Origin: an uncultured Gammaproteobacteria bacterium
GTDB lineage: Bacteria; Pseudomonadota; Gammaproteobacteria; Pseudomonadales; Azotimanducaceae
Direction of reading: 5' to 3'
DNA length: 46,029 bases
Assembly: GCA_913051785.1 (NCBI GenBank)
Contig: CAJXCK010000006.1
Coordinates: 1 to 46,029, forward strand
Shown here: positions 24,940 through 34,374 of the stretch, piece by piece
Layout: each line of letters starts with the position of its first letter
Position numbering within the stretch: position 1 is the stretch's first letter
The notes under the pieces: model-generated
Seen by the model: the letters and a program-made list of their open reading frames with translations, nothing else
Databases searched by the model: none
What the model was told of the DNA's origin: nothing
Program-made: the position numbers and the translations under genes

Positions 24940-25620
24940 TTACGATTCATCATTTATTACTGCTCGACCCTGATTTAGGCTTACCTCCCGCCCTTTGTAT
25001 GCTGCTACCAAATTAATATCGTGGCTAGCGACAACCACTGCCGCACCCGTGGCCGAGTACTCGCTCAGCAAACCAAAAACCGTCCTCGACAGGGCCGGAT
25101 CTAAATTACCTGTTGGTTCATCTGCGATTAGAATAATTGGACGCCTCACTATAGACCGCGCTAATCCGACTCTTTGTTGTTCTCCAATGGAGAGCTGATA
25201 GGGAAAAAGATTCTCCCGCCCAGCCAAATGCACACGCGATAAAGCGCCTCGAACTCTTTTCTCAACCTGACTTAATTTCTCTCCGTCTATTAACAAAGGC
25301 AGCGCCACATTCTCAAAAATTGTTCTTCGAAAGATTAAGTTTGGGTTTTGAAAAACGACCCCCACATTCCGTCGATACATCGGCAACTCGGCAATGGTGA
25401 GCTTTCCAACATCCCGATCGGCTGCTATCACTTTCCCGCGGGAAGCCTTATCCGCACCGAAAATCAATCTCAGTAAAGTGGTTTTCCCCGCCCCAGAGTG
25501 CCCAGTAACATAGGTAATGGTGCCTTCATGAAATTCTGCGCTAATCTCGGATAGCGCTTCCTGTCCACTGCCAAACTTTTTTGAGACTCTGACCAGAGAT
25601 ATCAGGGGCGTCTGTGGCAT
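24940..25620 (-). CDS. ftsE: Cell division ATP-binding protein FtsE
   Basis: A 226-residue ABC ATPase, partner of FtsX. Walker A is GHSGAGKTT (about 39-47), the Q-loop is VVFQNPNLI, Walker B is ILIADEPTGNLDP, and the H-loop is VVVASHDINL. The signature reads LSIGEQQRV instead of the usual LSGGEQQRV, a conservative but uncommon change in the C-loop. The ATG start at 25620 abuts the ftsY stop with no gap. Together ftsY-ftsE-ftsX form one unit. Confidence 0.95.
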   Translation of the reverse strand: MPQTPLISLVRVSKKFGSGQEALSEISAEFHEGTITYVTGHSGAGKTTLLRLIFGADKASRGKVIAADRDVGKLTIAELPMYRRNVGVVFQNPNLIFRRTIFENVALPLLIDGEKLSQVEKRVRGALSRVHLAGRENLFPYQLSIGEQQRVGLARSIVRRPIILIADEPTGNLDPALSRTVFGLLSEYSATGAAVVVASHDINLVAAYKGREVSLNQGRAVINDES

Positions 25621-26577
25621 CTAAAAATCGTCCCAAGGTAAAAGAGCCTCAACATATTCGAGGGGATTAAAATCCACTAGATCCTCTTTCGATTCGCCCA
25701 CCCCAACGAAGAAAATTGGCAACCTCACATCCAGTTCACTTTCTATCGAAAAGATCACTCCGCCTCGCGCACCTCCATCTAGCTTAGTTACTGCCAGCCC
25801 AGTCAAACCCAAGGCCCTATCAAACTCTGCAACCTGAGAAATCGCATTCTGTCCTGCAGAGCCGTCGATCACCAATACGATATCGTGAGGACCTCCCTGA
25901 GCCAGCTTGCCAGTAACCTTTTTTACTTTTTTCAATTCGTCCATGAGTTGAGAGTTGGCTTGTAGGCGCCCAGCTGTATCGACGAGGAGAAGATCAATCT
26001 CCGCAGATTGGGCCTTTTGTATCGCATCGTAAATGACAGAGGCACTATCGGAGGATCCAGCAGCGGAGACAATCTGGGCCCCAGATCTCTCTGCCCATTC
26101 GCTCAACTGATCAGCGGCCGCTGCTCTGAAAGTATCACCTGCCGCTAATAAAATTGATTTTCCTTTTACCGAGTATCTCTCCGCTAATTTTCCTATCGTC
26201 GTCGTTTTACCAGCCCCATTTACTCCGACAAAAAAGACTATATGCGGAGCGCTCGAGCCTATCTCCATTTCCGAGTGAAAGGAGGAGAGTTTTTCTACCA
26301 TAATGCGCTTTAGTTCAGGTAACAATATTTTTGGCTCCGAGAGACTGGTGCGAGGAAGTTTGTCGACTAAACTTCCGAGCATATCGTTGACAGTCTTCGG
26401 TCCTATATCAACTGACAGAAGCGCACTCTCAAGATCCTTAAAAAAATCTCCCTCTATTTTTTTAGGTCCCAAGAAAAGATCAGCAAACAAAGAAGAAAGC
26501 TTTTTCCTGGAGCTTCCAAGACCACGCTTAAGTTTGCCAGCTGACTTACCATTGGTCTTTACGGAGGGAGTTGCCAT
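25621..26577 (-). CDS. ftsY: Signal recognition particle receptor FtsY
   Basis: A 318-residue SRP-receptor GTPase. The N domain runs from about residue 15 to 105; the G domain carries GVNGAGKTTTIGKLA (G1, about 119-133), DTFRAAAADQL, DTAGRL and TKLDGGARGGV. It has only a short Lys/Ser-rich leader instead of the long acidic A domain of E. coli FtsY, as in many compact proteobacteria. It delivers SRP-bound ribosomes to SecYEG at the inner membrane. It is first in ftsY-ftsE-ftsX and divergent from rsmD. Confidence 0.96.
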   Translation of the reverse strand: MATPSVKTNGKSAGKLKRGLGSSRKKLSSLFADLFLGPKKIEGDFFKDLESALLSVDIGPKTVNDMLGSLVDKLPRTSLSEPKILLPELKRIMVEKLSSFHSEMEIGSSAPHIVFFVGVNGAGKTTTIGKLAERYSVKGKSILLAAGDTFRAAAADQLSEWAERSGAQIVSAAGSSDSASVIYDAIQKAQSAEIDLLLVDTAGRLQANSQLMDELKKVKKVTGKLAQGGPHDIVLVIDGSAGQNAISQVAEFDRALGLTGLAVTKLDGGARGGVIFSIESELDVRLPIFFVGVGESKEDLVDFNPLEYVEALLPWDDF

Positions 26578-26685
26578 TTGATTAGCCTAATATAACTGTG
26601 AATGACTCGTTTTGACTGCATTCAAAACACGCATCTATTATTGTCTTGTCGCGGAAGAATACGCAATGGAAATGAAGGCCCATAC

Positions 26686-27276
26686 ATGAGAACAAAAAGG
26701 GGAGACAACCCGAGGGGACGTGTTCGATTAATAAGCGGTAGGTGGGGAGGAAGGATACTCTATTTCCCTTCCATTGACGGGCTGAGGCCGACGCTCGCAA
26801 GTCAGCGAGAGACACTATTCAACTGGTTACGGCCAGTTATTGCGAACAGCAGATGCCTCGATTTGTTTGCTGGGTCAGGCGCTCTGGGCTTCGAGGCCGC
26901 CTCGGGCGGCGCAGATTCTGTCATATTGGTAGAAAAATCAAAAAAAGCCTACCTATCCCTCTTATCTAACGCAGAACTTTTGAATGCAGAAAACTGTCGG
27001 ATTGTGAACGCGACTGCACAATCTTTTCTTGAGAGATATCCAGATCAGTTTGATATCTTCTTCTTAGATCCCCCATTCTCCAACCCAGAGATACTAGAAA
27101 AAACAGTATCCCTTATTGGAGAGAGGTTGTCGGAAGGACAACTTATTTATCTAGAGGGGAGCGATATAAAGTTCCTGAAAGAGTTGTGTCAAAAGCACTA
27201 TTTGAACGTCTACAAGGAAAGCAGCAGCGGCCAGAGGGCTGGAATACTTGCTGAAAAACAAAGACAAATGCCGTGA
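26686..27276 (+). CDS. rsmD: 16S rRNA m2G966 methyltransferase RsmD
   Basis: A 196-residue class I methyltransferase: RLISGRWGGRILYFPSIDGLRPT at the N-terminus, RETLFNWL, CLDLFAGSGALGFEAASGGA (SAM loop) and the catalytic FFLDPPF motif (NPPY-type). It methylates G966 of 16S rRNA. I chose the ATG at 26686 with AAGG upstream, giving the basic MRTKRGDNPRGR start; a longer frame from 26602 adds 28 non-family residues. It is divergent from ftsY and followed by coaD after 54 nt, the standard order. Confidence 0.93.
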   Translation: MRTKRGDNPRGRVRLISGRWGGRILYFPSIDGLRPTLASQRETLFNWLRPVIANSRCLDLFAGSGALGFEAASGGADSVILVEKSKKAYLSLLSNAELLNAENCRIVNATAQSFLERYPDQFDIFFLDPPFSNPEILEKTVSLIGERLSEGQLIYLEGSDIKFLKELCQKHYLNVYKESSSGQRAGILAEKQRQMP

Positions 27277-27330
27277 ACTTGCGGTGAGGCCAACCGAAAT
27301 ATATGATCCAAAAAAACAAGCCGAATCATC

Positions 27331-27813
27331 ATGACTTCAAGAACAGTAGTGTATCCCGGATCGTTCAATCCTATAACCAACGGGCATACCGACCTCGTTG
27401 AGCGCGCTCTCAAGTTATTTGACAAAGTCATTTTAGCGATAGGGACGTCTGCGCAAAAGGACCCCAAAACAGACCTGGCTGACCGCATAGCTCTTTGCAA
27501 GACAGTTCTTTCCGAACACGGAGCAAGGGTAGAGGTAGAGGGCTTCAATACTTTACTAGTAGACTATGCCAAGTCGAAGGGCACTCCCTTTGTCCTCAGA
27601 GGCCTGAGGACGGTTACAGACTTCGATTATGAATTTCAGATGGCTGAGATGAATACCTCTCTAGACCCCAACATAGAGTATGTCTTCCTTCCAACTTCAA
27701 AGGAATGCTCTTTCATTTCCTCCACATTAGTGAGAGAAATAGCCGCTCTTGGGGGGGATATATCACAGTTCGTGCATCCTGCCGTTGCTAGCACTTTGGC
27801 TCACACCTACTGA
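27331..27813 (+). CDS. coaD: Phosphopantetheine adenylyltransferase
   Basis: A 160-residue CoaD (E. coli 159). The nucleotidyltransferase motif YPGSFNPITNGHTDLVERA holds the TxGH-type site (here TNGH), and LRGLRTVTDFDYEFQMAEMN plus FLPTSKECSFISSTLVREIAALGGD complete the active site. It makes dephospho-CoA from 4'-phosphopantetheine. It pairs functionally with coaBC about 1.4 kb away. It ends 1 nt before the convergent mutM stop. Confidence 0.97.
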   Translation: MTSRTVVYPGSFNPITNGHTDLVERALKLFDKVILAIGTSAQKDPKTDLADRIALCKTVLSEHGARVEVEGFNTLLVDYAKSKGTPFVLRGLRTVTDFDYEFQMAEMNTSLDPNIEYVFLPTSKECSFISSTLVREIAALGGDISQFVHPAVASTLAHTY

Positions 27814-27814
27814 G

Positions 27815-28636
27815 TTAAGACCAACCGGACCTCACTTGACAGGACGCACAAAAGACAGTGGATCTTTGAGAAAGAATAATTTTCTTCAAGGTACCCCCAC
27901 AAACCCGACAAGGTTTCCCTTCCCGACCATATGCATTTAGGCTCTGGATAAAATAACCTGGTTTCCCGCCCGCACCGACGTAATCCCGCAATGTTGTTCC
28001 TCCAAGCTCTATAGCCGCTTCAAGTATTCTCTTTGTCTCCAAAACGAGATTCCCATAAGCTTTTCTGCTGACGTTACCTGCCCGCACAGTAGGCCTTACC
28101 CGCGCCGCAAAGAGTGCCTCGGTGGCATAAATGTTTCCCACACCTACGACGACAGAGCTATCCATCAAAAAACTTTTAACACTCAATCGCTTTCTTCTAG
28201 ATCGACGAAAAAGATACTCTTCAGAGAAATCTTCTCCAAGCGGTTCGGGACCTAATTTCTTTAGAAGCCAGTGGGTTTCAGGAACCCCGCTATGAAAGTG
28301 GACACTCCCAAATCTCCTAGGGTCGTTAAGTCTCAACCTCAGATCACTAAAAACAAGGTCCAAATGATCGTGTTGGGACGCAGCGATGGATCCTCGAACC
28401 AACCTTAGGCTCCCAGACATTCCCAAGTGTATGATCAGAGAGCCCGAATCCATTTCAAGAAGTAGATATTTTCCCCTTCTTTCAACTTCGTTGACCCTCT
28501 GACCTTTGATGGTATCAGGCAACTCTACGGGCCATCTAAGCCACTTTTGCCTCACAAAGAAATCAGTGAGCGTTTTACCCTTTATGTGAGGCTCAATGCC
28601 GGCCCTGGTCGTTTCAACCTCTGGGAGTTCCGGCAC
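27815..28636 (-). CDS. mutM: Formamidopyrimidine-DNA glycosylase
   Basis: A 273-residue MutM/Fpg that excises 8-oxoguanine and Fapy lesions. After the initiator (GTG at 28636) the catalytic PELPEVETT is intact, with Pro2 as nucleophile and Glu3. RRGKYLLLEM carries the catalytic Lys, LNDPRRFG and GVGNIYATEALF are the helix-two-turn-helix region, and the C-terminal zinc finger is CRVCGGT...CASCQ. It follows rpmG by 6 nt on the minus strand, so oxidative repair is co-transcribed with ribosomal proteins, as in E. coli rpmBG-mutM. Confidence 0.97.
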   Translation of the reverse strand: MPELPEVETTRAGIEPHIKGKTLTDFFVRQKWLRWPVELPDTIKGQRVNEVERRGKYLLLEMDSGSLIIHLGMSGSLRLVRGSIAASQHDHLDLVFSDLRLRLNDPRRFGSVHFHSGVPETHWLLKKLGPEPLGEDFSEEYLFRRSRRKRLSVKSFLMDSSVVVGVGNIYATEALFAARVRPTVRAGNVSRKAYGNLVLETKRILEAAIELGGTTLRDYVGAGGKPGYFIQSLNAYGREGKPCRVCGGTLKKIILSQRSTVFCASCQVRSGWS

Positions 28637-28642
28637 GAGATC

Positions 28643-28798
28643 TTATTTAATTTTTCCTTCCGTATACATAACATGCCTGCGAACTACCGGGTCAAACTTT
28701 TTAATCTCCATCTTATCTGGCATGTTCTTCTTATTTTTATCTGTGGTGTAGTAGTGGCCAGTTCCAGCACTTGATACCAACTTTATTTTTTCTCTCAT
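28643..28798 (-). CDS. rpmG: 50S ribosomal protein L33 (cysteine-free form)
   Basis: A short gene of 51 codons: [40 protein letters not shown] and a [11 protein letters not shown] tail. It matches E. coli L33 ([18 protein letters not shown]...[19 protein letters not shown]). No CxxC pairs are present, so it is the zinc-independent type. It lies between rpmB (48 nt upstream) and mutM on the minus strand. The ATG is at 28798 with GGAAAG upstream. Confidence 0.97.
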   Translation of the reverse strand: MREKIKLVSSAGTGHYYTTDKNKKNMPDKMEIKKFDPVVRRHVMYTEGKIK

Positions 28799-28846
28799 AA
28801 TACTTTCCTTCTGAACTCGGATGAAAATCCTGCTATACCCAAGGCT

Positions 28847-29083
28847 TTATACTTTTTGTCCCGCTGCTCTAATTTCTTTCAGAACCTCATCGATACCCTT
28901 TTTGTCGATTATTTTCATGCCTTTAGAGGAAACCCGTAACCTTACGTACCTGTTTTCCGAGTCTACCCAGAAACGGTGGAAACGTAGATTTGGCATAAAC
29001 CTGCGTTTATTTTTGTTTTGAGCATGACTGACATTATTTCCAGCCATCGGCCTTTTACCTGTAACCTGACAAACTCTTGACAT
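28847..29083 (-). CDS. rpmB: 50S ribosomal protein L28
   Basis: A 78-residue L28: [40 protein letters not shown] and the C-terminal [17 protein letters not shown] align almost without gaps to E. coli L28. The ATG at 29083 is chosen over an in-frame start three codons upstream because it fits the family and has GAGG about 8 nt before it. It is first in rpmB-rpmG-mutM and divergent from coaBC. Confidence 0.98.
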   Translation of the reverse strand: MSRVCQVTGKRPMAGNNVSHAQNKNKRRFMPNLRFHRFWVDSENRYVRLRVSSKGMKIIDKKGIDEVLKEIRAAGQKV

Positions 29084-29110
29084 TTTAGACACCTCGCTTC
29101 TGGGCGAGAG

Positions 29111-29139
29111 TTTATACCAAAGCGTTCCTGTCTGAGCAA
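29111..29139 (-). promoter_or_regulatory. Candidate sigma-70 promoter for rpmB-rpmG-mutM
   Basis: Read on the minus strand, TTGCTC (29139-29134) and TATAAA (29116-29111) are separated by exactly 17 nt. The -10 matches five of six consensus bases. The expected start is about 20 nt before the rpmB ATG. Visual call only. Confidence 0.5.
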
Positions 29140-29230
29140 CCAGAGTAAAGTTTTTTAAATTTTTAGTTCAATAACTCCAAAAACCCTTCTAAGCTTTGCG
29201 CCCTGTTTTAACACTAGGACCAACGCAACT

Positions 29231-30475
29231 ATGCGAAAGATACCTGAAGTGAAAAACCGAAAAATTATATTGGGTATTTCGGCGGGAATAGCTGCTTACA
29301 AAACACCAGATCTCGTGCGTAACCTGGTGAAATTGGGCGCCGAAGTCCAAGTAGTCATGACCAATAACGCTCACCACTTTGTGAGCGCAGAGGCCTTGCA
29401 GGCTGTGTCGGGCAGAAAAGTGAGAGACTCCCTTTGGGACCCAGACGCCGAAAATGCCATGGGCCATATAGAGCTTTCTAGGTGGGCAGACGAAATTCTC
29501 ATAGCGCCAGCTACCGCAAACTGCATTGGCAGCCTCGCGGCAGGAATGGCGAATGATCTTCTTTCCACCCTCTGTCTTGCAACCAAATCTCCAATTTTCG
29601 TATGTCCAGCTATGAACCATGTAATGCTATCTCATCCCTCGACTCAGAGAAATCTGAAGACTCTGAGCACTATGGGTTATCAGATAATTCCCCCAAGCAC
29701 CGGTGAGCAAGCGTGTGGCGAATATGGCCCCGGTCGCTTGCCAGAGCCTCAGCAGATTTTTGCCGAAATTTTTTCAAGCGGATCAGCTAAGTTAAACGAT
29801 TTCAACGTTACCGTTACAGCTGGTCCAACTAGAGAGGCATTAGACCCAGTCAGGTATATTTCTAACAATAGTTCAGGAAAACAAGGCATGGCCGTAGCGG
29901 AAGCCTCTTTGGCGCTAGGAGCTAATGTCACGCTGATTGCGGGTCCCGGTGTGGCTCCATCCAAGGAAGAAATCAAAAGGATAGACGTCTACAGTGCCGA
30001 GGAAATGTTAGGCGAGGTCATGGGAGAAATGCCAAAAACGGATCTATTTATTAGCGTGGCAGCAGTGGCCGACTACAAGGCCAAAACAATCTCTCCGAAT
30101 AAAATAAAGAAGCGAGACTTGCCCAAATCTTCGCCGATGATTGAGCTAGAAGAAACTCCAGACATAATAAGGCACGTGGCTAGTATGAAAAAAAGACCTT
30201 TGGTTATCGGTTTTGCTGCGGAAACAAATAACGCCGTACAAAATGCGAAAATCAAGCTAGAAGATAAGAATCTTGATGCAATTATCGTTAATGACGTATC
30301 TAGAGACGATATAGGTTTCGAAAGCACTGAAAACGAGGTTACTTTTGTCTCTAAAACACAGGAGAGAACGATTGCCAAAACGGACAAAAATAGCTTGTCT
30401 CGCGAGCTCATAGATATCATTTATTTGGAATTCAAGGCGCGTCTCGAGAAAAGACAAAGAGCAAGGCTAGGGTGA
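29231..30475 (+). CDS. coaBC: Bifunctional phosphopantothenoylcysteine decarboxylase / phosphopantothenate-cysteine ligase
   Basis: A 414-residue CoaBC (Dfp). The N-terminal flavin CoaC domain has LGISAGIAAYKTPDLVR, the catalytic His in AMGHIELSRW, PATANCIGSLAAGMANDLL, CPAMNHVM and the active-site Cys in GEQACGEYGPGRLPEP. The CoaB domain has VTAGPTREALDPVRYISNNSSGKQG, VAAVADYKA and KIKKRDLP. It carries out two CoA steps before CoaD. In E. coli and Pseudomonas dut normally follows; here argB starts 7 nt later, so dut is not at this site. Confidence 0.97.
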   Translation: MRKIPEVKNRKIILGISAGIAAYKTPDLVRNLVKLGAEVQVVMTNNAHHFVSAEALQAVSGRKVRDSLWDPDAENAMGHIELSRWADEILIAPATANCIGSLAAGMANDLLSTLCLATKSPIFVCPAMNHVMLSHPSTQRNLKTLSTMGYQIIPPSTGEQACGEYGPGRLPEPQQIFAEIFSSGSAKLNDFNVTVTAGPTREALDPVRYISNNSSGKQGMAVAEASLALGANVTLIAGPGVAPSKEEIKRIDVYSAEEMLGEVMGEMPKTDLFISVAAVADYKAKTISPNKIKKRDLPKSSPMIELEETPDIIRHVASMKKRPLVIGFAAETNNAVQNAKIKLEDKNLDAIIVNDVSRDDIGFESTENEVTFVSKTQERTIAKTDKNSLSRELIDIIYLEFKARLEKRQRARLG

Positions 30476-30482
30476 GTTAACT

Positions 30483-31403
30483 ATGCGCAGAAAAACCGTT
30501 TCTAAAAACCCCGGGGGGGAAATGGTCACTGAACCTTCTCCGATCGTAGCAAAAGTTCTGACTGAGGCACTTCCGTACATACGGACGTTCCAAAGGAAAA
30601 CTATGGTTGTTAAATACGGTGGTAACGCAATGACTGAAGAACACCTAAAGAATTCATTTGCCAGCGATATTGCCCTTTTAAAGCTGATTGGTATTAACCC
30701 AATCGTTGTTCATGGCGGAGGACCTCAAATCAGTAAAATGCTTAGTGAGCTAAAGATTGATTCAGAATTTGTGGATGGTAACCGAGTGACAGATTCAAAG
30801 ACGATGGCAGTCGTAGAGATGGTGCTTGGCGGGCAAGTCAACAAAGAGATTGTATCCCTCATTAATAGGTATGGCGGAAAAGCCATTGGTCTTACTGGCA
30901 AGGACGGAAATCTTCTGTTGGCGAAGAAAGCGTTATTCAAAAATGCCTCTGGTGAAAGAACGAATGAGCCCCTAGATTTGGGTCAAGTCGGAGAGATAAC
31001 TCAGGTCCAGACTCAGGTTCTGACATCTTTGATAGAGTCAAATTTTATCCCGGTCGTCGCACCGATCGCGATTGGCGAAGACGGTTCCTCCTATAACGTT
31101 AATGCCGACACGGCCGCCGCAAAAATCGCGGAATTCCTAAACGCCAGCAAACTAATTCTTCTAACTAATGTAAGAGGAATACTCGATTCAAATGGAGAAA
31201 CAATTAAAAAGATTGATAAAAAAGAGGCATCTCGGTTGATAAATTCTGAAGTTATCAATGAAGGAATGATCCCAAAAGTAAGAGGAGCGCTTGAGGCAAT
31301 AGAAGCGGGTGTCGATAGTGTGCAGATAATTGATGGAAGTGAGCAACATGCGCTCCTCTTAGAATTGTTTACAGACGACGGAATCGGTTCGCAGCTAACT
31401 TGA
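30483..31403 (+). CDS. argB: Acetylglutamate kinase
   Basis: A 306-residue ArgB that phosphorylates N-acetylglutamate in arginine synthesis. VVKYGGNAM (phosphate loop), VVHGGGPQISKML, MVLGGQVNKEIVSLINRYGGKAIGLTGKDG, NVNADTAAAKIAEFL and GMIPKVRGALEAIEAGVDSVQIIDG are signatures, matching the Pseudomonas enzyme. The ATG at 30483 has GGGTGAG upstream; an ATG at 30522 is an alternative that would shorten a family-variable leader. It lies 7 nt after coaBC and 1 nt before slmA. algC, the usual neighbour in Pseudomonas, is absent here. Confidence 0.96.
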   Translation: MRRKTVSKNPGGEMVTEPSPIVAKVLTEALPYIRTFQRKTMVVKYGGNAMTEEHLKNSFASDIALLKLIGINPIVVHGGGPQISKMLSELKIDSEFVDGNRVTDSKTMAVVEMVLGGQVNKEIVSLINRYGGKAIGLTGKDGNLLLAKKALFKNASGERTNEPLDLGQVGEITQVQTQVLTSLIESNFIPVVAPIAIGEDGSSYNVNADTAAAKIAEFLNASKLILLTNVRGILDSNGETIKKIDKKEASRLINSEVINEGMIPKVRGALEAIEAGVDSVQIIDGSEQHALLLELFTDDGIGSQLT

Positions 31404-31404
31404 A

Positions 31405-32034
31405 ATGCCCAAACGGAACCGGAAAAAAGAGATTCTAAATGCTCTTTTGAAGATACTTGCCTCCGCACGCAGCAGCCAGGTGTCTACAGCCCAACTAGCT
31501 TCGGAGATTGGGATATCGGAGGCAGCCCTCTATCGTCATTTTCCAAGCAAAAGCAAGATATATGACTCTATGCTTCGCCAAGAAGAAGAGAACTTACTAC
31601 AAGAGATTACGAAAGGTATTGCAGACAAAATACATAGAGATGTACCTGAACGTTGTCACCACATAATACTTATTTTTTTTGAATACCTAGAAGCGAATCC
31701 TGGCTTGGCCAATCTATTGGTATGTAATGATTTGAATAGAGGCAACGAGAAAATTGGCCGGAGAGCCCATAGGATATTCAGACGGCTCGAAGGCGTGTTA
31801 AAAGAACATTATCTCGATAAGAGGCTTGAAATCTCGAATCAACCACAGAGCTCAGCCAACGTAAAAATCGAGTTTCTAATCAGGATGATCAAAGGTTACC
31901 TGGTAGAGTTTGTAGACTCCAATTTCAAGTCAAAACTCTCTGAGAGACTATCTATGGATTGGTTCTTGATTGAGAAGATTATCATAGAGGACCGCGTGAC
32001 AAAGGAAGATTCTCGTAAATTTCAGGAACAATAG
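31405..32034 (+). CDS. slmA: Nucleoid occlusion factor SlmA (TetR family)
   Basis: A 209-residue TetR-family protein. The N-terminal [15 protein letters not shown] and the helix-turn-helix [30 protein letters not shown] match E. coli SlmA ([27 protein letters not shown]). The ligand domain includes [10 protein letters not shown] (E. coli ERNPGLTRIL). SlmA binds chromosome sites and blocks FtsZ assembly over the nucleoid. The slot before convergent pyrE is the conserved slmA site. It overlaps pyrE by 13 bp at their 3' ends. Confidence 0.92.
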   Translation: [209 protein letters not shown]

Positions 32035-32666
32035 ACGGCCTGATAATCCCTGATTTTCTCGGCAAAACGACTTCTTTCCGGATCTTTTTCTAAATAGTTC
32101 GCTACGTCGTTTATGGAACAGATTGAGGTGATATTTATTCCTTCTCCCTTCTCAAGCAGTTGCCTAGCAGTTTGTTTGTTTTCATCAATTTCATCCCTAT
32201 TCAGCGCCACTAGAGCGCCAACAACCTCAGCCCCGCTGGACTTCAATAGATCTATACTTTCTTTCAGCGCTTTCCCAGAAGTCAGAACGTCATCGATAAT
32301 AAGTACTTTTCGTCGAATATCTGATCCGACTATGTTGCCTCCTTCACCATGGTTTTTCACCTCTTTTCTGTTAAACGCAAAGCTGGCATCAGATCCCATC
32401 ATTCCCAGGGCCATGCTGGTGGCTACAGCAATCGGAATACCTTTGTAGGCTGGACCAAAAAGCACATCCGCTCTAATACTATTTTCTACTATGGTTTGCG
32501 CGTAGGCTTCACCGAGAACACGCAAAGACTCTCCAGAACTGATATTGCCTAAATTAAAAAAGTAGGGGCTTTTCCTACCCGAATTAAGCTCGAAGTCACC
32601 GAAAAGCAGAACCTCACTTTCTATCAAAAATTCTACAAATCTGTCTCTCGAGAATTTGATACTCAC
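32022..32666 (-). CDS. pyrE: Orotate phosphoribosyltransferase
   Basis: A 214-residue PyrE (E. coli 213). [14 protein letters not shown]-like [50 protein letters not shown] and the PRPP-binding [14 protein letters not shown] are the signatures. It makes orotidine 5'-monophosphate. The GTG start at 32666 overlaps the rph stop as GTGA, so it is coupled to rph. In E. coli pyrE is controlled by an attenuator in this junction; no room for one is present here. Confidence 0.97.
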
Positions 32667-33373
32667 TCCACCAACTCACCAAGAATTGTCCGCTGTGCAG
32701 AAAGGATATTTTCTATGCCCTTCTCTGCCCGAGCAATCATTTGCGAGAACTCAGCCGCTGTAAAAGCTTTCTTTTCTCCCGTTCCTTGAATCTCAATGAA
32801 GCCATGATTTTCCAGGAAAACAAAATTCATATCTGTATCAGCGCCGGAGTCCTCTAAATAATCGAGGTCTAAGAGAATCTCACCGTCTATCATTCCAACA
32901 CTCACGGAAGCGATTAGATCAATACTCTTGTCTAACTTCTCTATATAGCTTAAAGCATCGCATATCGCGATAGCGCCGCCTGAAATCGATGCCGTTCTGG
33001 TTCCCCCGTCAGCCTGGATAACATCACAATCGACCTTGATCGTTCTTTCACCAAGCTTTTCCATATCGACCATAGCTCGCAAGGACCTGCCAATAAGACG
33101 TTGGATTTCTATAGACCGACCGTTTTGCTTGCCCCGAACTGCTTCTCGATCATTTCTAGTATTCGTCGACGCTGGTAACATTCCGTATTCAGCGGTAACC
33201 CACCCCCGTTTACTTCCCTTGAGAAACCTTGGCACTCCCTCCTCTACAACCGCGGTGCAAATCACTTTCGTATCACCAAATTCAGCCAAAACCGAGCCTG
33301 CTGCATGGCGAGTGTAATGGCGTGTAAACGAAACACTTCTCATCTGGTCCGCCGGTCTATCATTATTTCTCAC
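32663..33373 (-). CDS. rph: Ribonuclease PH
   Basis: A 236-residue RNase PH, a phosphorolytic 3' exonuclease that trims t[80 protein letters not shown] and [15 protein letters not shown] are family motifs. The reading frame is intact. It starts at a GTG at 33373 and is divergent from yicC. The rph-pyrE pair is as in E. coli. Confidence 0.97.
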   Translation of the reverse strand: MRNNDRPADQMRSVSFTRHYTRHAAGSVLAEFGDTKVICTAVVEEGVPRFLKGSKRGWVTAEYGMLPASTNTRNDREAVRGKQNGRSIEIQRLIGRSLRAMVDMEKLGERTIKVDCDVIQADGGTRTASISGGAIAICDALSYIEKLDKSIDLIASVSVGMIDGEILLDLDYLEDSGADTDMNFVFLENHGFIEIQGTGEKKAFTAAEFSQMIARAEKGIENILSAQRTILGELVE

Positions 33374-33507
33374 AGAACCTGCCTCCTACATCCATAGTTT
33401 GCTTATCCGGTAAAACCGATTTCAATCTGAATTCATCTTTCTCGAAACATCGGCGTGTATCTCGTATTATGTCGTTTTTAAACCTGAAGCTATCCGAAAT
33501 TTCCATC

Positions 33508-34374
33508 ATGAGCAAAATCTCGAGCATGACATCATATGCGGTTTGTTCGCAGAAAGGAGAAGATTCCACGTTAACGTGGGAAATTAAGTCCGTTAATTCT
33601 CGCTTTCTTGACATTCAAATAAGGTTGCCGGTAAGAGATTTAGGCCTAGAACAGCAATTAAAAAAAATAATCCAAGCAAAGACGCAAAGAGGCAAAATTG
33701 AAGCGAGCTTGAAGGTCGTGAGTAACTCTTCTAAGACCAAGGCCGACACTAAAGAGCTCACAAAACTTAATCGTCTTATGGAGGAAGTAAGAAAAAGAAT
33801 ACCTGAAACCAGAGCACTGACCTTTGGTGAAATATCAGAGTGGCTGAGGGATCACCGCTCTTACGAAGAAAAAAGTTATCCTTTCGGGAAGAAGTCTGTC
33901 ATATCCATTTTTCGTCAGACGCTAGAGAGCTTTATTGGTGGGCGGGCATCGGAAGGAGTGGCCTTAGAAGTTGCTGTGATAAAGCGGCTGAACTCTATAG
34001 AAGAATTACTTTTGGCACAACGCAACGATCTAGACAGGCTCAAGGTAAAACAAAGACAAGATCTGCAAAAAAGGATTAATCTTCTGGGTTCTAAAATTGA
34101 CGAAGACAGAACATTACAAGAGCTCGCGATACTAGCTCAAAAGAGTGATATTCATGAAGAGCTAGATAGGCTTGAGGCTCATACAAAGGACTGCAAGAAA
34201 CTAATGCTCTCGCAAGGGCCTCATGGCAAAAGAATTGACTTTATTGCGCAAGAGCTCAACCGAGAAGCGAATACATTGGGGGCCAAATCGACAGACATTC
34301 AGTCCTCGAGGAGAGCTCTTGATTTAAAGATACTTATCGAACAGATCCGTGAACAAACTCAAAACATAGAATGA
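33508..34374 (+). CDS. yicC: YicC family endoribonuclease
   Basis: A 288-residue YicC protein: ISSMTSYAVCSQKG at the N-terminus, WEIKSVNSRFLDIQIRLP, KTQRGKIEASLKV, and at the C-terminus DIHEELDRLEAHTKDCKKLM, GKRIDFIAQELNREANTLGAKS. This C-terminal HxEEIxRLxSH-like segment is the family catalytic signature. YicC has been reported as an endoribonuclease acting on small RNA. The ATG at 33508 matches the family start; a frame from 33469 adds 13 residues. It overlaps gmk by 4 bp (ATGA). Confidence 0.94.
   Translation: MSKISSMTSYAVCSQKGEDSTLTWEIKSVNSRFLDIQIRLPVRDLGLEQQLKKIIQAKTQRGKIEASLKVVSNSSKTKADTKELTKLNRLMEEVRKRIPETRALTFGEISEWLRDHRSYEEKSYPFGKKSVISIFRQTLESFIGGRASEGVALEVAVIKRLNSIEELLLAQRNDLDRLKVKQRQDLQKRINLLGSKIDEDRTLQELAILAQKSDIHEELDRLEAHTKDCKKLMLSQGPHGKRIDFIAQELNREANTLGAKSTDIQSSRRALDLKILIEQIREQTQNIE

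Noticed and set aside
24940-25620. FtsE signature LSIGEQ instead of LSGGEQ as a sign of inactivity
   Set aside because: All other ABC motifs are intact and FtsX is present; one change at the second signature Gly is not enough to claim loss of function.
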